A stretch of DNA of 64,000 nucleotides from Pseudonocardia sp. CNS-004 (GCA_001942185.1 MKJV01000089.1:1-64000), one strand, 5' to 3'. Positions 1 to 11,267 are shown, numbered from the stretch's first letter. Notes: generated by a model from the sequence alone, not told the origin. A program made the numbers and translations.

Positions 1-1231
1 TGCCGCCGTCGGCGCCGCGGTCATCCCCGGCGTCGGCGACGCGGTCGACGGCGGGAGCTCACCCGCCTCGACTGGACCGGCGCCCTCACGCCGGCGGGCC
101 CACACCCCGACGACACAGCACCGGTCGACGCGGCACCGGCGGTGCCCGCACCCGCCGAACCGGCGCCCGCGGACGACGCGCCCGGCCCGCCCGCTCCGCC
201 TGCACCGGCCGCCGCTGACGAGCGGATCGCCGACCTCGCCGCCGTCTCGTTCGCCACGTCGTTCCCCTCTCCCGTCGAGGCGCGCTGGAACCTCGGCGCC
301 GTCCTGCCGAGCCTCGCGCTGACGCTGTTGCTCCTCGCCGCGCTCGCCCTTCCCGTCGGTCTGCTGAACCGCGCCACCGCCCAGCAGCCGGACCGGGTGG
401 AGGCATTGCTGGCACGGCTGCGGGTGCCGCCGGGCGCCGGCAGGCCCGCACCGGGCGCGTTCCTCACGGCCGTCGCGATCACGGCCGTCGCCGGGGCGGT
501 GATGCTCGGGTTCCTCACCCCGGCGTTCCCGTTCGACGCTTCCGCACCCGCGCTGCTGGTCGGGCTCGCCATCGCGTTCGTCCTGGTCACGGCGGCCAGC
601 AGGGCACCCAGCTGCTGTACGTCGCGCGCTGGTGGGGTGTGCGCTGCCACGTCGGGCCGGTGCCCGGCTTCCTGCTGCTCGGCGCGATCAGCGTCGTGCT
701 GTCCCGCGCGGTGGGCCTCGAGCCCGGCCTCGTCCTCGGCACCCTCATCGCGTTCCGGACGGCCCGCCCGCTGCGCCCCGACGAGGACGGGCCCGCGGTC
801 GCGCTCGCCGCCACCGCGCTGACCGCGCTGGGCGGGACCGCGTGGATCCTGCGGGAGCCGCTCGTCGCCGCGGCGGGCGCGCCGGGCACGTTCTTCGCCG
901 ACGTCGTCGCCACCGCACTCACGGCCACCTCGGTGAGCGCCGCGGCCAACCTCGTGTTCGCGCTGGTGCCGCTGTCGTTCCTGCCCGGCTCGGCCCTGCT
1001 GCGCTGGTCGCCGGGCCTGTGGGCGCTGTTCGCCTGCACCGGCGGCTTCGCGTTCGTGCACCTCGCGCTGCAGCCGGGAGCGGCGACCTCGCCGGCCGGG
1101 CGGGCACCCTCGCCGTGCTGCTGAGCGTCTACCTCGTCGGGGCCGCGGTGCTCTGGGCCTGGCTGCGGCACGGGCCGGTCGGCCCGGCCACCGTGCCCAC
1201 GCCCCGCCCCCGGGCCAGAGCGGCCGGCTGA
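1..1231 (+). CDS. Multi-pass membrane protein, 5' truncated, two apparent frameshifts
   Basis: The reading frame is open from the left edge, so the true start probably lies outside the window; a GTG at 142 is possible but has no clear ribosome site. A proline/alanine-rich cytoplasmic stretch (to about base 240) is followed by at least seven hydrophobic segments, the first around LTLLLLAALALPVGLLN. Coding continues from one frame to the next near base 595 (after FVLVTA into a frame reading LLYVARWWG) and again near 1090, so two single bases appear to be missing. The C-terminal part (WSPGLWALFACTGGFAFVHL) resembles the ends of actinobacterial integral membrane proteins of unknown function. I do not recognise the family and assign no role. 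Confidence 0.6.
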
Positions 1232-1253
1232 GCCGCTCGGTGTCGGTTCGCGC

Positions 1254-1898
1254 TCAGGCGGCGGCCGTCGTGCCGTAGGTGATCGTCGAGGCGAGTTCAC
1301 GAGCACGGTCGTGGGCATCGGCCATGGATGCCTCGTGCTTCGGGAGCAGCGCGGCCAGTGCCGGCGTGTGGGGGGCCATGGTCAGCTCCGGGATCACGGT
1401 GGTGACGTCCAGGCCGAGCATGTCCTCGTGGCCGAGCAGCGCCTCGAGCACGGGTACGACGTAGTCGAAGCCGTGCCGGGGAGCGCCGGGGCCGTAGCTG
1501 CCGCCCCGGGCCGAGATCACCACGGCCGGACGCCCGGCAACCGGGGAGGAGCCTCCGATGGTGCGGCCGAAGACGAGGATCTGGTCGAGCCACGCCTTGA
1601 ACACCGACGGCATCGTCAGGTTGTACATCGGCACCGTGAAGAGGTAGGCGCCGGCCCCGAGGAGCTCGTCGATCAGCGCGTCCTGCAGCGCGGCTGCGGC
1701 AGCTTGCTCGTCGGTGTACCGGGCCGGGTCGGTGACGCGTGCGGTGACGCCGGCCGCGCTGATGTGGGGCACGGGTGCGGCGGCGAGGTCGCGGTGGACG
1801 ACCTCGCCGTCCCAGCCGTCGAGGAAGGACCGGGCGACCTGGCGGGAGACCGAGGCCTCGCCGAGCGAGGAGGAGTCGATGTGAAGCAGGTAGGACAT
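1254..1898 (-). CDS. FMN-dependent NADH-azoreductase / quinone reductase
   Basis: This 214-residue flavodoxin-fold protein matches the AzoR family, which uses FMN and NAD(P)H to reduce quinones and azo bonds by two electrons in the cytoplasm. The N-terminal strand SYLLHIDSSSLG with the phosphate-binding serines, the block VPMYNLTMPSVFKAWLDQI around residue 95, and the ISARGGSYG loop are family hallmarks. The ATG at 1898 is chosen because it opens directly into the first beta strand. It is divergent from an HxlR regulator at 1981 across 82 bp, a very common pairing in which HxlR proteins sense electrophiles or quinones and control the reductase. Length is normal and the frame is intact. Confidence 0.88.
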   Translation of the reverse strand: MSYLLHIDSSSLGEASVSRQVARSFLDGWDGEVVHRDLAAAPVPHISAAGVTARVTDPARYTDEQAAAAALQDALIDELLGAGAYLFTVPMYNLTMPSVFKAWLDQILVFGRTIGGSSPVAGRPAVVISARGGSYGPGAPRHGFDYVVPVLEALLGHEDMLGLDVTTVIPELTMAPHTPALAALLPKHEASMADAHDRARELASTITYGTTAAA

Positions 1899-1980
1899 GG
1901 GAGTGGTTCCTTTCGGAGCGGTCGCGCCGTGGGCGCTACATACTGGTAGTGCGGTTACACACCGACGAGAGGTGATCGAG

Positions 1981-2406
1981 ATGGCGTCAGCGCGACGGAT
2001 CAGCGGTCCGTGCCGGGCATGGCCGGCGGACAGCGCCTTCATCCGTGAGGTGCTCGACCGCATCGGCGACAAGTGGACGGTGCTGACCATCGGCACCCTG
2101 GGCGCCGGCGGCCCGCTGCGCTACTCCGACCTGCAGGCGAGCATCCCGGGGATCTCCCAGCGGATGCTGACCCAGACGCTCAAGCACCTGGAGCGCGACG
2201 GCCTGATCACCCGGACCCCGTACGCCGAGGTCCCGCCGCGGGTGGAGTACGAGCTGACGGACCTGGGCCGGTCGCTGATGGACGCGGTGACGGCGATGGT
2301 CGGTTGGGCCGCCACCCACCACAGCGAGATCGCCGGCAACCGGGCCGCCAGCGAGCTGACCGGAGTCGGCCGGGTCCGGTCCGCGGTCAGCGCGCCGACA
2401 GGCTGA
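1981..2406 (+). CDS. HxlR-family transcriptional regulator
   Basis: The 141-residue protein is a winged-helix regulator of the HxlR/DUF24 family: the run IGDKWTVLTIGTL near residue 30 is the signature opening helix, followed by LRYSDLQASIPGISQRMLT (recognition region) and a wing ending in YELTDLGRSL. The single Cys near the N-terminus (GPCRAWP) sits where redox-sensing HxlR members carry their reactive thiol. It is divergent from the azoreductase at 1898 and is therefore its likely regulator. The shared 82-bp spacer contains TACTGGTA near 1939, a possible half of the operator, but I see no long palindrome. Confidence 0.88.
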   Translation: MASARRISGPCRAWPADSAFIREVLDRIGDKWTVLTIGTLGAGGPLRYSDLQASIPGISQRMLTQTLKHLERDGLITRTPYAEVPPRVEYELTDLGRSLMDAVTAMVGWAATHHSEIAGNRAASELTGVGRVRSAVSAPTG

Positions 2407-2987
2407 GGTGCCGGTGGTGCTCATCGCTCCGCGCGTCGGGCACATCGCCCGCGACGTCGGCGTCGTCCGCCTCAGCGCTCGCTGCGGCGGTGCCGGAGTG
2501 ACACCCCCCTGCGCGCCCCCGGGGTGCGCTACCCGCTCGACCATCTTCCTTCTCACCTCACTATCAGTGCGTAACCCCATCATGAGTGAGTAGGAGAGGG
2601 CTTACAAAAGGCACTTTCACGTGCGTGGCACACCGACAGGCGCGACGCCCCGGTCTCCGAGCGCCGCGAGCGGGCGTTCTCAGCGGGTCACGGAACACCC
2701 GCGATCGGTCCGACTCGCACGGGATCGCCCTCCCCGGGGCGCCCGGGGCCGTCTCGGACGGATCACGACCGCATGATCGATTCGACCGGCGCCACAGCGC
2801 CCTCACGGCGGCGGGCGGAGTGATCTCGCAATGATCACGACCAGCCGAGCCGTGATCACGTCGATCGTCAACAGTGGTGGCACGACGACAGCTCGGTCGT
2901 CCCGCCACCACTTCCGGCGATCACGAGCCACGGGGCTACCGCCCCTGATCGCCTACCGCCACGGGGGCGGAGTCCGGCACCACTCGT
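2407..2987. other. Gene-free convergent spacer with an inverted repeat
   Basis: This 581-bp stretch lies between the convergent HxlR and tautomerase genes. The short reading frames here lack ribosome sites and the codon pattern of the neighbours, so I call no gene. It holds two direct TGATCACG copies (2832-2839, 2853-2860) and the inverted repeat described at 2863-2922. Confidence 0.55.
2863..2922. repeat. Imperfect inverted repeat, TGATC-type family, copy A
   Basis: Arms GATCGTCAACAGTGGTGGC (2863-2881) and the complement of 2904-2922 match at 15 of 19 positions with a 22-base loop. The same outer TGATC and inner GTGGTG blocks recur as inverted pairs near 21.25 and 36.3 kb, suggesting a dispersed palindromic element rather than a terminator; there is no T-tract. 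Confidence 0.5.
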
Positions 2988-3374
2988 CTACGCGAACGCC
3001 CGCGCGGCCCCGGCCGAGACGCCGCCGACCGTCCAGTCGCCGGGCTGGACGGGAACGATCTGTCCGTGGACGAGCCTGCGGTCGACGCCGAGCAGGTCGA
3101 CCAGCAGGTCGGTGAGCGCGCCCAGCAACCTGCGCCGCAGCTCGGCGGGGCGGTCGGCGAACACGACCGCCGTGAAGTACGGGGCCGACCGGCCGTCGGC
3201 CGGGATGCCGCCATTGGCCCACAGCTCGGGGCGGTGCAGCGTGACGTGGGCCCGGACCCGTTCCCGGGGCAGCCCGGTGACCTCGGCGTACCGGGTGCTC
3301 ATCGCGACGAGCACCTCCGCGTGCTGGGCGGGGGTGTGCAGCCCTTCGACCAGGTGAACTTCCAGGACCGGCAT
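2988..3374 (-). CDS. Tautomerase-superfamily protein with Pro-1
   Basis: A 128-residue protein starting MPVLEVHLVEG. In 4-oxalocrotonate tautomerase relatives the initiator Met is removed and the N-terminal proline acts as the catalytic base, and that proline is present here. The usual 4-OT subunit is about 62 residues; this protein is twice that, like the fused two-domain types (cis-CaaD, MSAD, MIF-like groups), so it may form trimers rather than hexamers. ATG 3374 is preferred over a start two codons upstream because only it places Pro second. It is single-gene, converging with HxlR. Substrate cannot be told from sequence. Confidence 0.7.
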   Translation of the reverse strand: MPVLEVHLVEGLHTPAQHAEVLVAMSTRYAEVTGLPRERVRAHVTLHRPELWANGGIPADGRSAPYFTAVVFADRPAELRRRLLGALTDLLVDLLGVDRRLVHGQIVPVQPGDWTVGGVSAGAARAFA

Positions 3375-3416
3375 GCACACACCGTAGGGAAGCGGGCCGG
3401 GGGCGCGCGACGCCGG

Positions 3417-3773
3417 TCAGTCGGAAGGCGCGTCGACGACGGCGGGCTGCTCGCGCTCCCACGCGAGGTAGCGGTCGGTCTCGGCGAGGAAGGCCCCACC
3501 CAGCCACAGCGCGACCACGCCGTCGTCGGCGAGGCCGAGCAGCGGGATGATCGCCTCGGGCATGATGTCGATGGGCGACACCAGGTAGGCCAGCGCGAGC
3601 ACGATCAGACCGAGGCGCCCGCGCGACAGTGCCGGGTACTTGCCGGTGAGAGCGCTGCTCAGCAGCCGCGGAGTTGCTCGCAGCCGCTCACCGAGGCCCG
3701 GTGACCCCGGGCGCCGGGACTGCGTCACGGCGCGCCACAGTGCGGTGAACGCCGCGATCCGCCGCGGCCCCAT
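3417..3773 (-). CDS. YkvA/DUF1232-family membrane-associated protein
   Basis: About 118 residues. The segment LGLIVLALAYLVSPIDIMPE contains the DUF1232 hallmark of a hydrophobic helix ending in SPIDxxPE, followed by LGLADDGVVALWL. The family is small, widespread and of unknown function. ATG 3773 is preferred over an upstream GTG because GGGAGG lies about ten bases before it. It is transcribed away from the lipoprotein at 3920. Confidence 0.75.
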   Translation of the reverse strand: MGPRRIAAFTALWRAVTQSRRPGSPGLGERLRATPRLLSSALTGKYPALSRGRLGLIVLALAYLVSPIDIMPEAIIPLLGLADDGVVALWLGGAFLAETDRYLAWEREQPAVVDAPSD

Positions 3774-3919
3774 CTTCGCCACGCCTCCCACAACGCATCC
3801 GGTACCCGGGAAGTTCCGCACTCATGCCCGGATCGGGTGCGGGGCGGCCCGCCGCCCCTGCGGCGGCACGGGCTACTGTCGAGGTGAGCATCACGACCGC
3901 ATTCCCGGGAGCACATCCG

Positions 3920-4416
3920 ATGGGCGTCATCTCGCGCGCGGGCGCGTCCGCCGCCCTCGTCGTCACGGTCGGTGGCGCGCTGCTCGGATGCGGCGGTTCG
4001 GTGGCCGATGCCGACTCCCCCGACCCCACGCGCCGGGCGCCGCCGCGGCGGTGAGCCCGTTCTGCTCGGCCGCGCAGGCCAACCTCGAGGCGATCCGCCC
4101 GCTCAACGGGCTCGTCGCGCAGGGCAAGGTGCCGCAGGACCAGCTGACGAGCACCGTGGCGGCCGTGCGCCGCGCCGGGCAGGACATGGTGTACACCGCG
4201 CCGAACGACATCCGCACCGACGTGGAGCGCACGGTGGAGGCGCTCGGCATGCAGCTGGACGTGCTGGTGGCGAGCGGCGGCGACCAGACGGCGCTGTCCC
4301 GGGACACCGAGCTGACGAAGAAGCTCAACTCCCCCGAGTACGTGGGAGCGGGTGAGCGCGTGCGCACCTACGTCGAGCGCACCTGCCGCGCCGGCGCGGC
4401 GAGCACCAGCCGCTAA
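3920..4416 (+). CDS. Small secreted lipoprotein, unknown function, frameshifted
   Basis: Starts MGVISRAGASAALVV and has a lipobox-like GALLGC about residues 19-24, so it is probably exported and lipid-anchored. The first frame stops at 4054, but the next frame carries a typical secreted helical domain (SPFCSAAQANLEAIRPL to YVERTCRAG) ending at 4416, so one base is probably missing between about 4017 and 4045. Two cysteines in the mature part (FCSA, RTCR) could form a disulfide. I do not recognise a family. Confidence 0.6.
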
Positions 4417-4453
4417 GTCCGCGAGTGACACCCGTCACTTTGTTGTGTCGACT

Positions 4454-4471
4454 ATCGCGATATATCGTGAT
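4454..4471. promoter_or_regulatory. Palindromic operator upstream of the PadR gene
   Basis: ATCGCGATATATCGTGAT is an 18-bp palindrome with a single mismatched pair, centred on ATAT and 45 bp before the PadR start. PadR regulators generally bind such AT-centred palindromes and repress themselves, so autoregulation is inferred. Confidence 0.6.
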
Positions 4472-4516
4472 GGCACACGAGCTACTTCGATGCTCACGAA
4501 CCATCAGGAGAAGGAC

Positions 4517-5196
4517 ATGAACGAGCAGAACACCCCCTGGCACCCCGGCCCGCAGTTCGGGTTCCGGGGCCGGCGCGGCCCGCACCGGGGCGCATTCCGG
4601 CCCGAGGGCCCGCCGGCACCGTTCGGCGGTCCCGTCGAGGACGAGGACGCGATGCGGGGGCACCGGCGCCGCAGGCACCCCTTCGGACCGGGCTTCGGGC
4701 CGCCCTTCGGCCCCGGGATGCGGGGCTTCCCCGGCCCGCGCGGCAGGCGCGGCCGCCGGACGTCGCGCGGCGACATCCGCACGGCGGTGCTCGCGCTGGT
4801 CGCGGAGCAGCCGCGGCACGGCTACGAGATCATCCAGGAGATCGCCGAGCGCACCAGCGGTGCGTGGCGGCCGAGCCCCGGCTCGGTCTACCCCACGCTC
4901 TCGCAGCTCGAGGACGAGGGCCTGGTCCGCGTCGAGCAGGCCGACGGCCGCCGGGTCGTCCACCTCACCGAGGCGGGCACCCGTTACGTCGACGAGCACC
5001 GCGAGGAGCTCGACGCCGTGTGGCCGCGGTGGGCCGTGACGACGACGAGAGCACCGTGGAGCTGTGGGAGCAGCTGGGCCAGCTGCACGCGGCCGCGGCG
5101 CAGGTGATGTCGGCGGGCACCCCGGAGCAGGTCGCCTCGGCGACCACCACGATCACCGAGGCCCGCAAGGCGATCTACCGCCTGCTGGCCGAGTAG
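4517..5196 (+). CDS. PadR-family transcriptional regulator with Gly/Arg/Pro-rich N-terminus
   Basis: About 226 residues. The first 80 are low-complexity, rich in Gly, Arg, Pro and Phe; then comes the winged helix starting RGDIRTAVLALVAEQPRHGY, the recognition part SPGSVYPTLSQLEDEGLV and the wing ending in HLTEAGTRYV. The C-terminal helix (ELWEQLGQLHAAAAQVM) is in the next frame, so a base is missing near 5030. ATG 4517 follows the strong site AGGAGAAGG. The stop is one base from the stop of the convergent ATPase gene. Actinobacterial PadR proteins with this head usually control a neighbouring transporter; none is adjacent here, so its targets are unknown. Confidence 0.82.
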
Positions 5197-5197
5197 G

Positions 5198-6147
5198 TCA
5201 CGCCCGCATCGCGGGCATCCCGGGGGAGAAGTCGGGGTCGATCTGGGCAGCCAGGTCGGCCCCGACCGCCTTGTTGCCCCACGCCGCCGCGTTGCGCATG
5301 TGGAACTCCACGGTGCCGCGGTGGTAAGCGGCCCAGTCGCGCTCGCGCGCGTCGAGCGCGGTGAGCACGGCGTCGAGCACGGCGAGGTTGGCCGGCTCCA
5401 GCGCACCCACGGGCGCCACGGAGCCCCGCTCGGCCGCCCGGACCCACGCGGACTGGCCGAACCACCCGATCAGGGCGTCGCCCACCTGTTCACGCAGGTA
5501 GGAGACGTCCTCGGCGTCGGTCACCTTGTTGCCGAGCACCCGCAGCTCCACGCCGTGGCCGCGGGCGTGCTCGGCGTACTGCTGGTAGACCCCGATCCCG
5601 CGCCGGGTCGGCTCGCTGACGAGCACGGTGAGGTCGAAGCGGGTGAACAGGCCGGAGGCGAACGCGTCGGCGCCCGCCGTCATGTCGACGACCACGTACT
5701 CGCCGGGGCCGTCGACGAGGTGGTTGAGGTACAGCTCCACCGCGCCGGTCTCGAGTGGTAGCAGGAGACGCCGATGTCGGCCTCGTCGAACTCTCCGGTC
5801 ACGAGGTGGCGCACCCCGCCCGCCTGCACCGAGAACCGCTGCAGGAGCTCGCCGTCGGGGTCCAGGTCGAGCAGGAGGGAGCCGCGGCCCGGCGGCGTCG
5901 TCTTGATCATCGCGGCGGCGCTCGCGATGCGCGGGTTGGTGCCGCGGAGGTGGTCCTTGAGCCACGGCAGGTCGGAGCCGAGCGCGCGCGGCGGCGGGCC
6001 GTCGTACCCGAGCGCCTGGCCCAGGTGCTGGTTGATGTCGGCGTCGATGGCGAGCACCGGCCTGCCCAGCTCCGCGAGGTAGCGGCTGAACACCGCTGCC
6101 GAGGTCGTCTTGCCGCTGCCGCCCTTGCCGACGAACGCGATGCGCAC
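5198..6147 (-). CDS. CooC/MinD-like P-loop ATPase, frameshifted
   Basis: About 316 residues. It opens MRIAFVGKGGSGKTTSAAVF, a deviant Walker A of the SIMIBI class (two lysines), followed by VLAIDADINQHLGQ (Walker A') and YVVVDMTAGADAF (switch). This arrangement matches CooC-type ATPases that serve metal insertion, or MinD/ParA relatives; the lack of an amphipathic C-terminal helix argues against MinD. One base is missing near 5760, where coding moves from GVSCYHS to LETGAVELYLNHLVDG. It is alone on its strand and has a Fur-like box 40 bp upstream, which favours a metal-related task. The client protein is not visible here. Confidence 0.72.
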
Positions 6148-6185
6148 GCCGCCTCCTCCCGTTGTCGCCGCAAGCCTGTGCGCAG

Positions 6186-6196
6186 ATGATAATCAT
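6186..6196. promoter_or_regulatory. Fur-family-like box
   Basis: ATGATAATCAT is a perfect 11-bp palindrome equal to the core of the classical Fur box. The outer flanks match poorly. It lies 39 bp before the CooC-like gene and could serve Fur, Zur or a nickel-responsive relative. Confidence 0.5.
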
Positions 6197-6330
6197 TGCC
6201 ACTACCGGGTGAGGGGGCAGGTCTCGATCTCGCGAGCACCTGCCTGAGCCGCCCGTCACGTGTAGCCAACAAACTTGTCAGTCAGCCAGCAAGTGTGCGA
6301 GGTTGGTGGCGTTGCCGAATGGAGGTTCTG

Positions 6331-6707
6331 ATGATCGAGATCGACGAGCACGCCATGGACGCCCTGCTGGTCGAGGACCCGGACGGTCCCGTCGTGATGC
6401 TCAACCTGCTGAGGTTCCGCCCCGACGGCGCCGGGAGAGCTACCGGCGTTATGCCGAGGCGCTCGGGCCGGCGATCAACCCGCGGTACGGGCTGCAGGTG
6501 GAGTACCTCGGAGACGGTGGACGGGCGCTGGTCGCCGAGGACGGGCAGGCCTGGGACATGGTGGTGCTGGTGCGCTACCCGAGCCGCCAGGCGTTCGCCG
6601 CCATGCTCCGCGACCCCGAGTACCAGGCGGTGTCCCACCTCCGCAGTGACGCGCTGGTGGAAGCTGTCCTGCAACCGACGGTGCCGTTCACGGGCGCCGT
6701 GGCCTGA
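6331..6707 (+). CDS. DUF1330-like small dimeric alpha/beta-barrel protein, frameshifted
   Basis: About 126 residues beginning MIEIDEHAMDALLVEDPDGP with VVMLNLLRF, the first strand of DUF1330-type ferredoxin-like proteins, and continuing YAEALGPAINPRYGLQVEYL and MVVLVRYPSRQAFAAMLRDP. The second half is in the next frame, so one base is missing near 6435. ATG 6331 has GGAGG six bases upstream. DUF1330 proteins resemble dimeric monooxygenase or EthD-like folds but have no settled activity. Divergent from the CooC-like gene; convergent with the MFS gene downstream. Confidence 0.72.
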
Positions 6708-6731
6708 TGCCCGCGGTGCGGAGGCCCGGGA

Positions 6732-8058
6732 TCAGCGGGGCGCGCGCTTCCGCACCGGGGTGGCGCGCCGGGCCGTCAGCACCGCGCGCAGGGACGGCAC
6801 GACGACACCCTCGGCTGCCATCTTGCGTCGCGCCCGTCTGCGCGCCACCAGGACACCGACGAACCCGACCACCCAGACGACGTACTGCACCGCCCACGCC
6901 ACCCGGAACGCCTCGGGCGTGTAGTCGCCCGGGCCGGCGAGGCCGAGCACCACCCCCACGGCGAGCGACACGCTGAGCGTCGCGGCGAACCCGGCCATGT
7001 TGACGATCCCGACCGCGGTGCCCTGCCGGTGGCCCGGGTTGAACGTACGGGCGTAGTCGAAGCCGATCATCGACGTCGGCCCGCCCAACGCCAGCACGAT
7101 GACGAGCAGTACCAGCAACCAGCGCGGGGCGGGTGGCGGCACGGCGAGCACGGCCGTCCACACCCCGACCGTCGTGGCGAGCACGGTGAGCACGAGCCAC
7201 GACCGGCGCAGCGGGTGCCGGGCGGTGAACTCGCCGAACAGCGGTCCGGCGACGATCCCGGCCACGACGAGCAGCGTCAGCATCGCGCTAGCCGCGCCCG
7301 TCGAGAAGCCCTGGCCGGCCACCAGGTACGGCACGCCCCACATCAGCGCGAACACCTGGCCGGAGAACTGGGTGCCCATGTGGGTCCAGAAGCCCAGCCG
7401 GGTGCCCGGCTCGCGCCACGAGCAGACGAGGCCGTGCAGCACCTCGCGCGGCGACGGCGCGGGCGGCGGTGCCGGTGCCCCCGGCGGCTGTCCCGCACCA
7501 CGCGAACGCGGCCAGCCCCACCGCGACCCCGAGGGCCGCGGCCGAGACGAACGCGGGCGTCCAGCCGGGACCGTGCAGCAGGGCGGCGAGCGGCACGGCG
7601 GACAGCACCTGGCCGAGCTGGCCGATCAGGCCGGTGAGCTGTGTCATCAGCGGCACCCGGCGGGTCGGGAACCAGCTCGTGACGACCGAGAGGACGCTGA
7701 TGAAGGTCAGCGCGTCGCCGGCACCGACCAGCACCCGCGCGAGGATCGCGAGCGGGAGGCCGGTGGCGACGGCGAGCACGAGCTGCCCCGCCGCCATCGT
7801 GAGCGAGCCGAGGACGATGAGCCGCCGGGCGCCGAACCGGTCGAGCAGCACGCCGACCGGGATCTGCAGGCTCGCGTAGACCAGCAGCTGGAGCACCACG
7901 AAGCCGGCGAGGGCGGCCGGTGCGGCGTCGAAGCGCTCGGCGGCGTCGAGACCGGCCACTCCGAAGGAGGTGCGGTGCATGACGCCCACCAGGTAGGCGG
8001 CCAGACCGATCGACCAGACGACCCACGGGCGATGGTGCAGATTCGTCCTGGGTCTCAT
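6732..8058 (-). CDS. Major facilitator superfamily transporter
   Basis: About 440 residues with twelve predicted membrane helices. The loop LDRFGARRLIVLG between helices 2 and 3 is the MFS motif A region, and RVLVGAGDALTF is typical of helix 4. The frame changes near 7475 within a G-run; removing one G gives a smooth Pro/Ala-rich central loop, so an extra base is likely. Start ATG 8058 opens with a short basic tail before the first helix. Substrate cannot be inferred; the fold is of the nitrate/sugar-phosphate/drug type. It is divergent from the PAC2 gene across about 120 bp. Confidence 0.8.
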
Positions 8059-8181
8059 CTCGGGTCCTATCGTGCACCCGCGCGTGCGGAAACGGGATGC
8101 TGTGCGGGCAGACTCACGTTGCACCCGGACAGATGTGCGACGGGCGGGGCCGCCGGCCCCGTCGAGAGGCGGAGGTGTGCC

Positions 8182-9094
8182 GTGCTGGATCCGGCCGGTC
8201 TGTACGAGGTGGCGCCCGATGCGCCGCAGCTGGACGACCCGGTGTTACTGGTGGCGCTGGACGGGTTCGTGGACGCGGGCAACGCGGCGAGATTGGCGAC
8301 CGACGCGCTGGTGGAGGACCGGGAGTCGCGTCTCGTGGCGCGCTTCGACACCGACCAGCTGCTCGACTACCGATCGCGGCGCCACCGCTGCGTTTCGAGA
8401 CGGACCGGTGGGCCGACTACAGCGCGCCGGTGCTCGACGTCGTGGCGCTCACCGACACCGGCGACACCGACTACCTCCTGCTCTCCGGCCCCGAGCCGGA
8501 CACGCAGTGGGAGCGGTTCTGCGCCGCGGTCGAACAGATCGTGCGGCGGTTCGGGGTGCGGCTCGTGATCAACCTCACCGCCATCCCGATGGCCGTGCCG
8601 CACACCCGGCCGATCGGCGTCACGGCACACGGCACCCGCCCCGAGCTGACCGAGGGGCACGAGGCCTGGTTCGCCACCGCACACGTGCCGGGCAGCGCCG
8701 TGGGGCTGATGGAGTTCCGGCTCGGCGAGGCCGGTCTGGACGCGATGGGTTTCGCGGTGCACGTGCCGCACTACCTGGCTCGGGCCGAGTACCCGCAGGC
8801 GGCGCGGGTGCTGCTGGACCACGTCGGTCTCGCCGCGGGCCTCTACCTGCCCACCGAGAGCGTCACGAAGGCCGCGGAGCGCACCGAGGGGAGATCGCCG
8901 AGCAGGTGGCGGGGTCCGACGAGGTGCGGCAGGTCGTCGAGGCCCTCGAACGGCAGTACGACATGGTCGCCTCCGGCCGGGCCGAGCGGTCGAGCATGGG
9001 GCTGTCGGGCGAGCTGCCCACCGCCGAGGAGCTCGCGGCCGAGGTCGAGCGCTTCCTCGCCGGCCAGGACGGAGAGGAGAACGGCCGCAGCTGA
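8182..9094 (+). CDS. PAC2-family protein, two apparent frameshifts
   Basis: About 304 residues. The opening LDDPVLLVALDGFVDAGNAA is the PAC2 signature, named for a proteasome assembly chaperone; such proteins are universal in actinobacteria, where their role is not settled. Later blocks (PIGVTAHGTRPELT, FAVHVPHYLARAEYPQAA) and the helical tail RQVVEALERQYD ending in SGELPTAEELAAEVERFL agree. Single bases are missing near 8385 and 8890. GTG 8182 follows GGAGG. Not in an operon. Confidence 0.83.
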
Positions 9095-9361
9095 CGGTAT
9101 CGATCACATTCCGACGCCTGCGCGGCGCCGTCCGCCTCGATCTCGGCCGGGCCGCGGTGTTGATCAGCGATTACCGGTGGATCGATCACCGTCGCCGCGG
9201 CTCGGGCAGGTAACGACCCGGTCATCGTCCTACCGCTACCGGTTGACGCAAGGGCCCGGCGGACGCAGGGTGTCCGCAATCAGCAGTCGCGAGAAGGGAA
9301 GCTGCTCGGGCCAGCGCCCGAGTGACGTGGTCGTGCTCGCAGGGATGGGAAGGACCTTCGC
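9095..9361. other. Spacer before the first BCCT gene
   Basis: A 267-bp gene-free stretch holding the promoter region of the BCCT transporter. GATCGATCAC-like segments recur but I see no clear operator or hairpin. Confidence 0.4.
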
Positions 9362-11071
<1,710 letters not shown>

Positions 11072-11083
11072 GCGAGCGGTCCC

Positions 11084-11210
11084 ACGGCGCGCCAGCACGA
11101 CCTTGCCGGTGCCCCGACGCTCGTCGATGGTGGCGAGTGCGGCAGCCGCTTCTTCGAGTGGGAAGCTGGCGCTGATCAGCGGTTCGAGTCCTGGTAGATC
11201 GAGGGTGACC
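11084..11210 (-). pseudogene. C-terminal relic of a quinone oxidoreductase
   Basis: On the minus strand the last 40 or so codons of a zinc-type/quinone oxidoreductase can be read: LPGLEPLISASFPLEEAA then LATIDERRGTGKVVL. They align with the C-terminus of the intact gene at 13206-14172 (LDPLISTTLPLARAA then LALLDERRVTGKVVL). No upstream nucleotide-binding domain exists; the sequence before it is the spacer and the start of the second BCCT gene. It faces BCCT copy 1 exactly as the intact gene faces BCCT copy 2. Confidence 0.75.
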
Positions 11211-11238
11211 GCGGTTGTGACGCGTAAGGAAGGGGGCA

Positions 11239-11260
11239 GGTCCGGGCCTCGGCCCGGACC
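11239..11260. terminator. Short perfect hairpin between the two BCCT genes
   Basis: Arms GGTCCGGGCC and GGCCCGGACC pair perfectly (10 bp) around a TC. It sits 8 bp before the start of BCCT copy 2 and could end transcripts from copy 1 or hide the ribosome site. There is no T-tract. Confidence 0.45.
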
Positions 11261-11267
11261 ACATGGC

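Noticed and set aside
2408..2834. Small plus-strand open frames in the HxlR/tautomerase spacer
   Set aside because: No ribosome site in the right place, no family resemblance, and Arg/Pro-rich composition expected from non-coding high-GC DNA.
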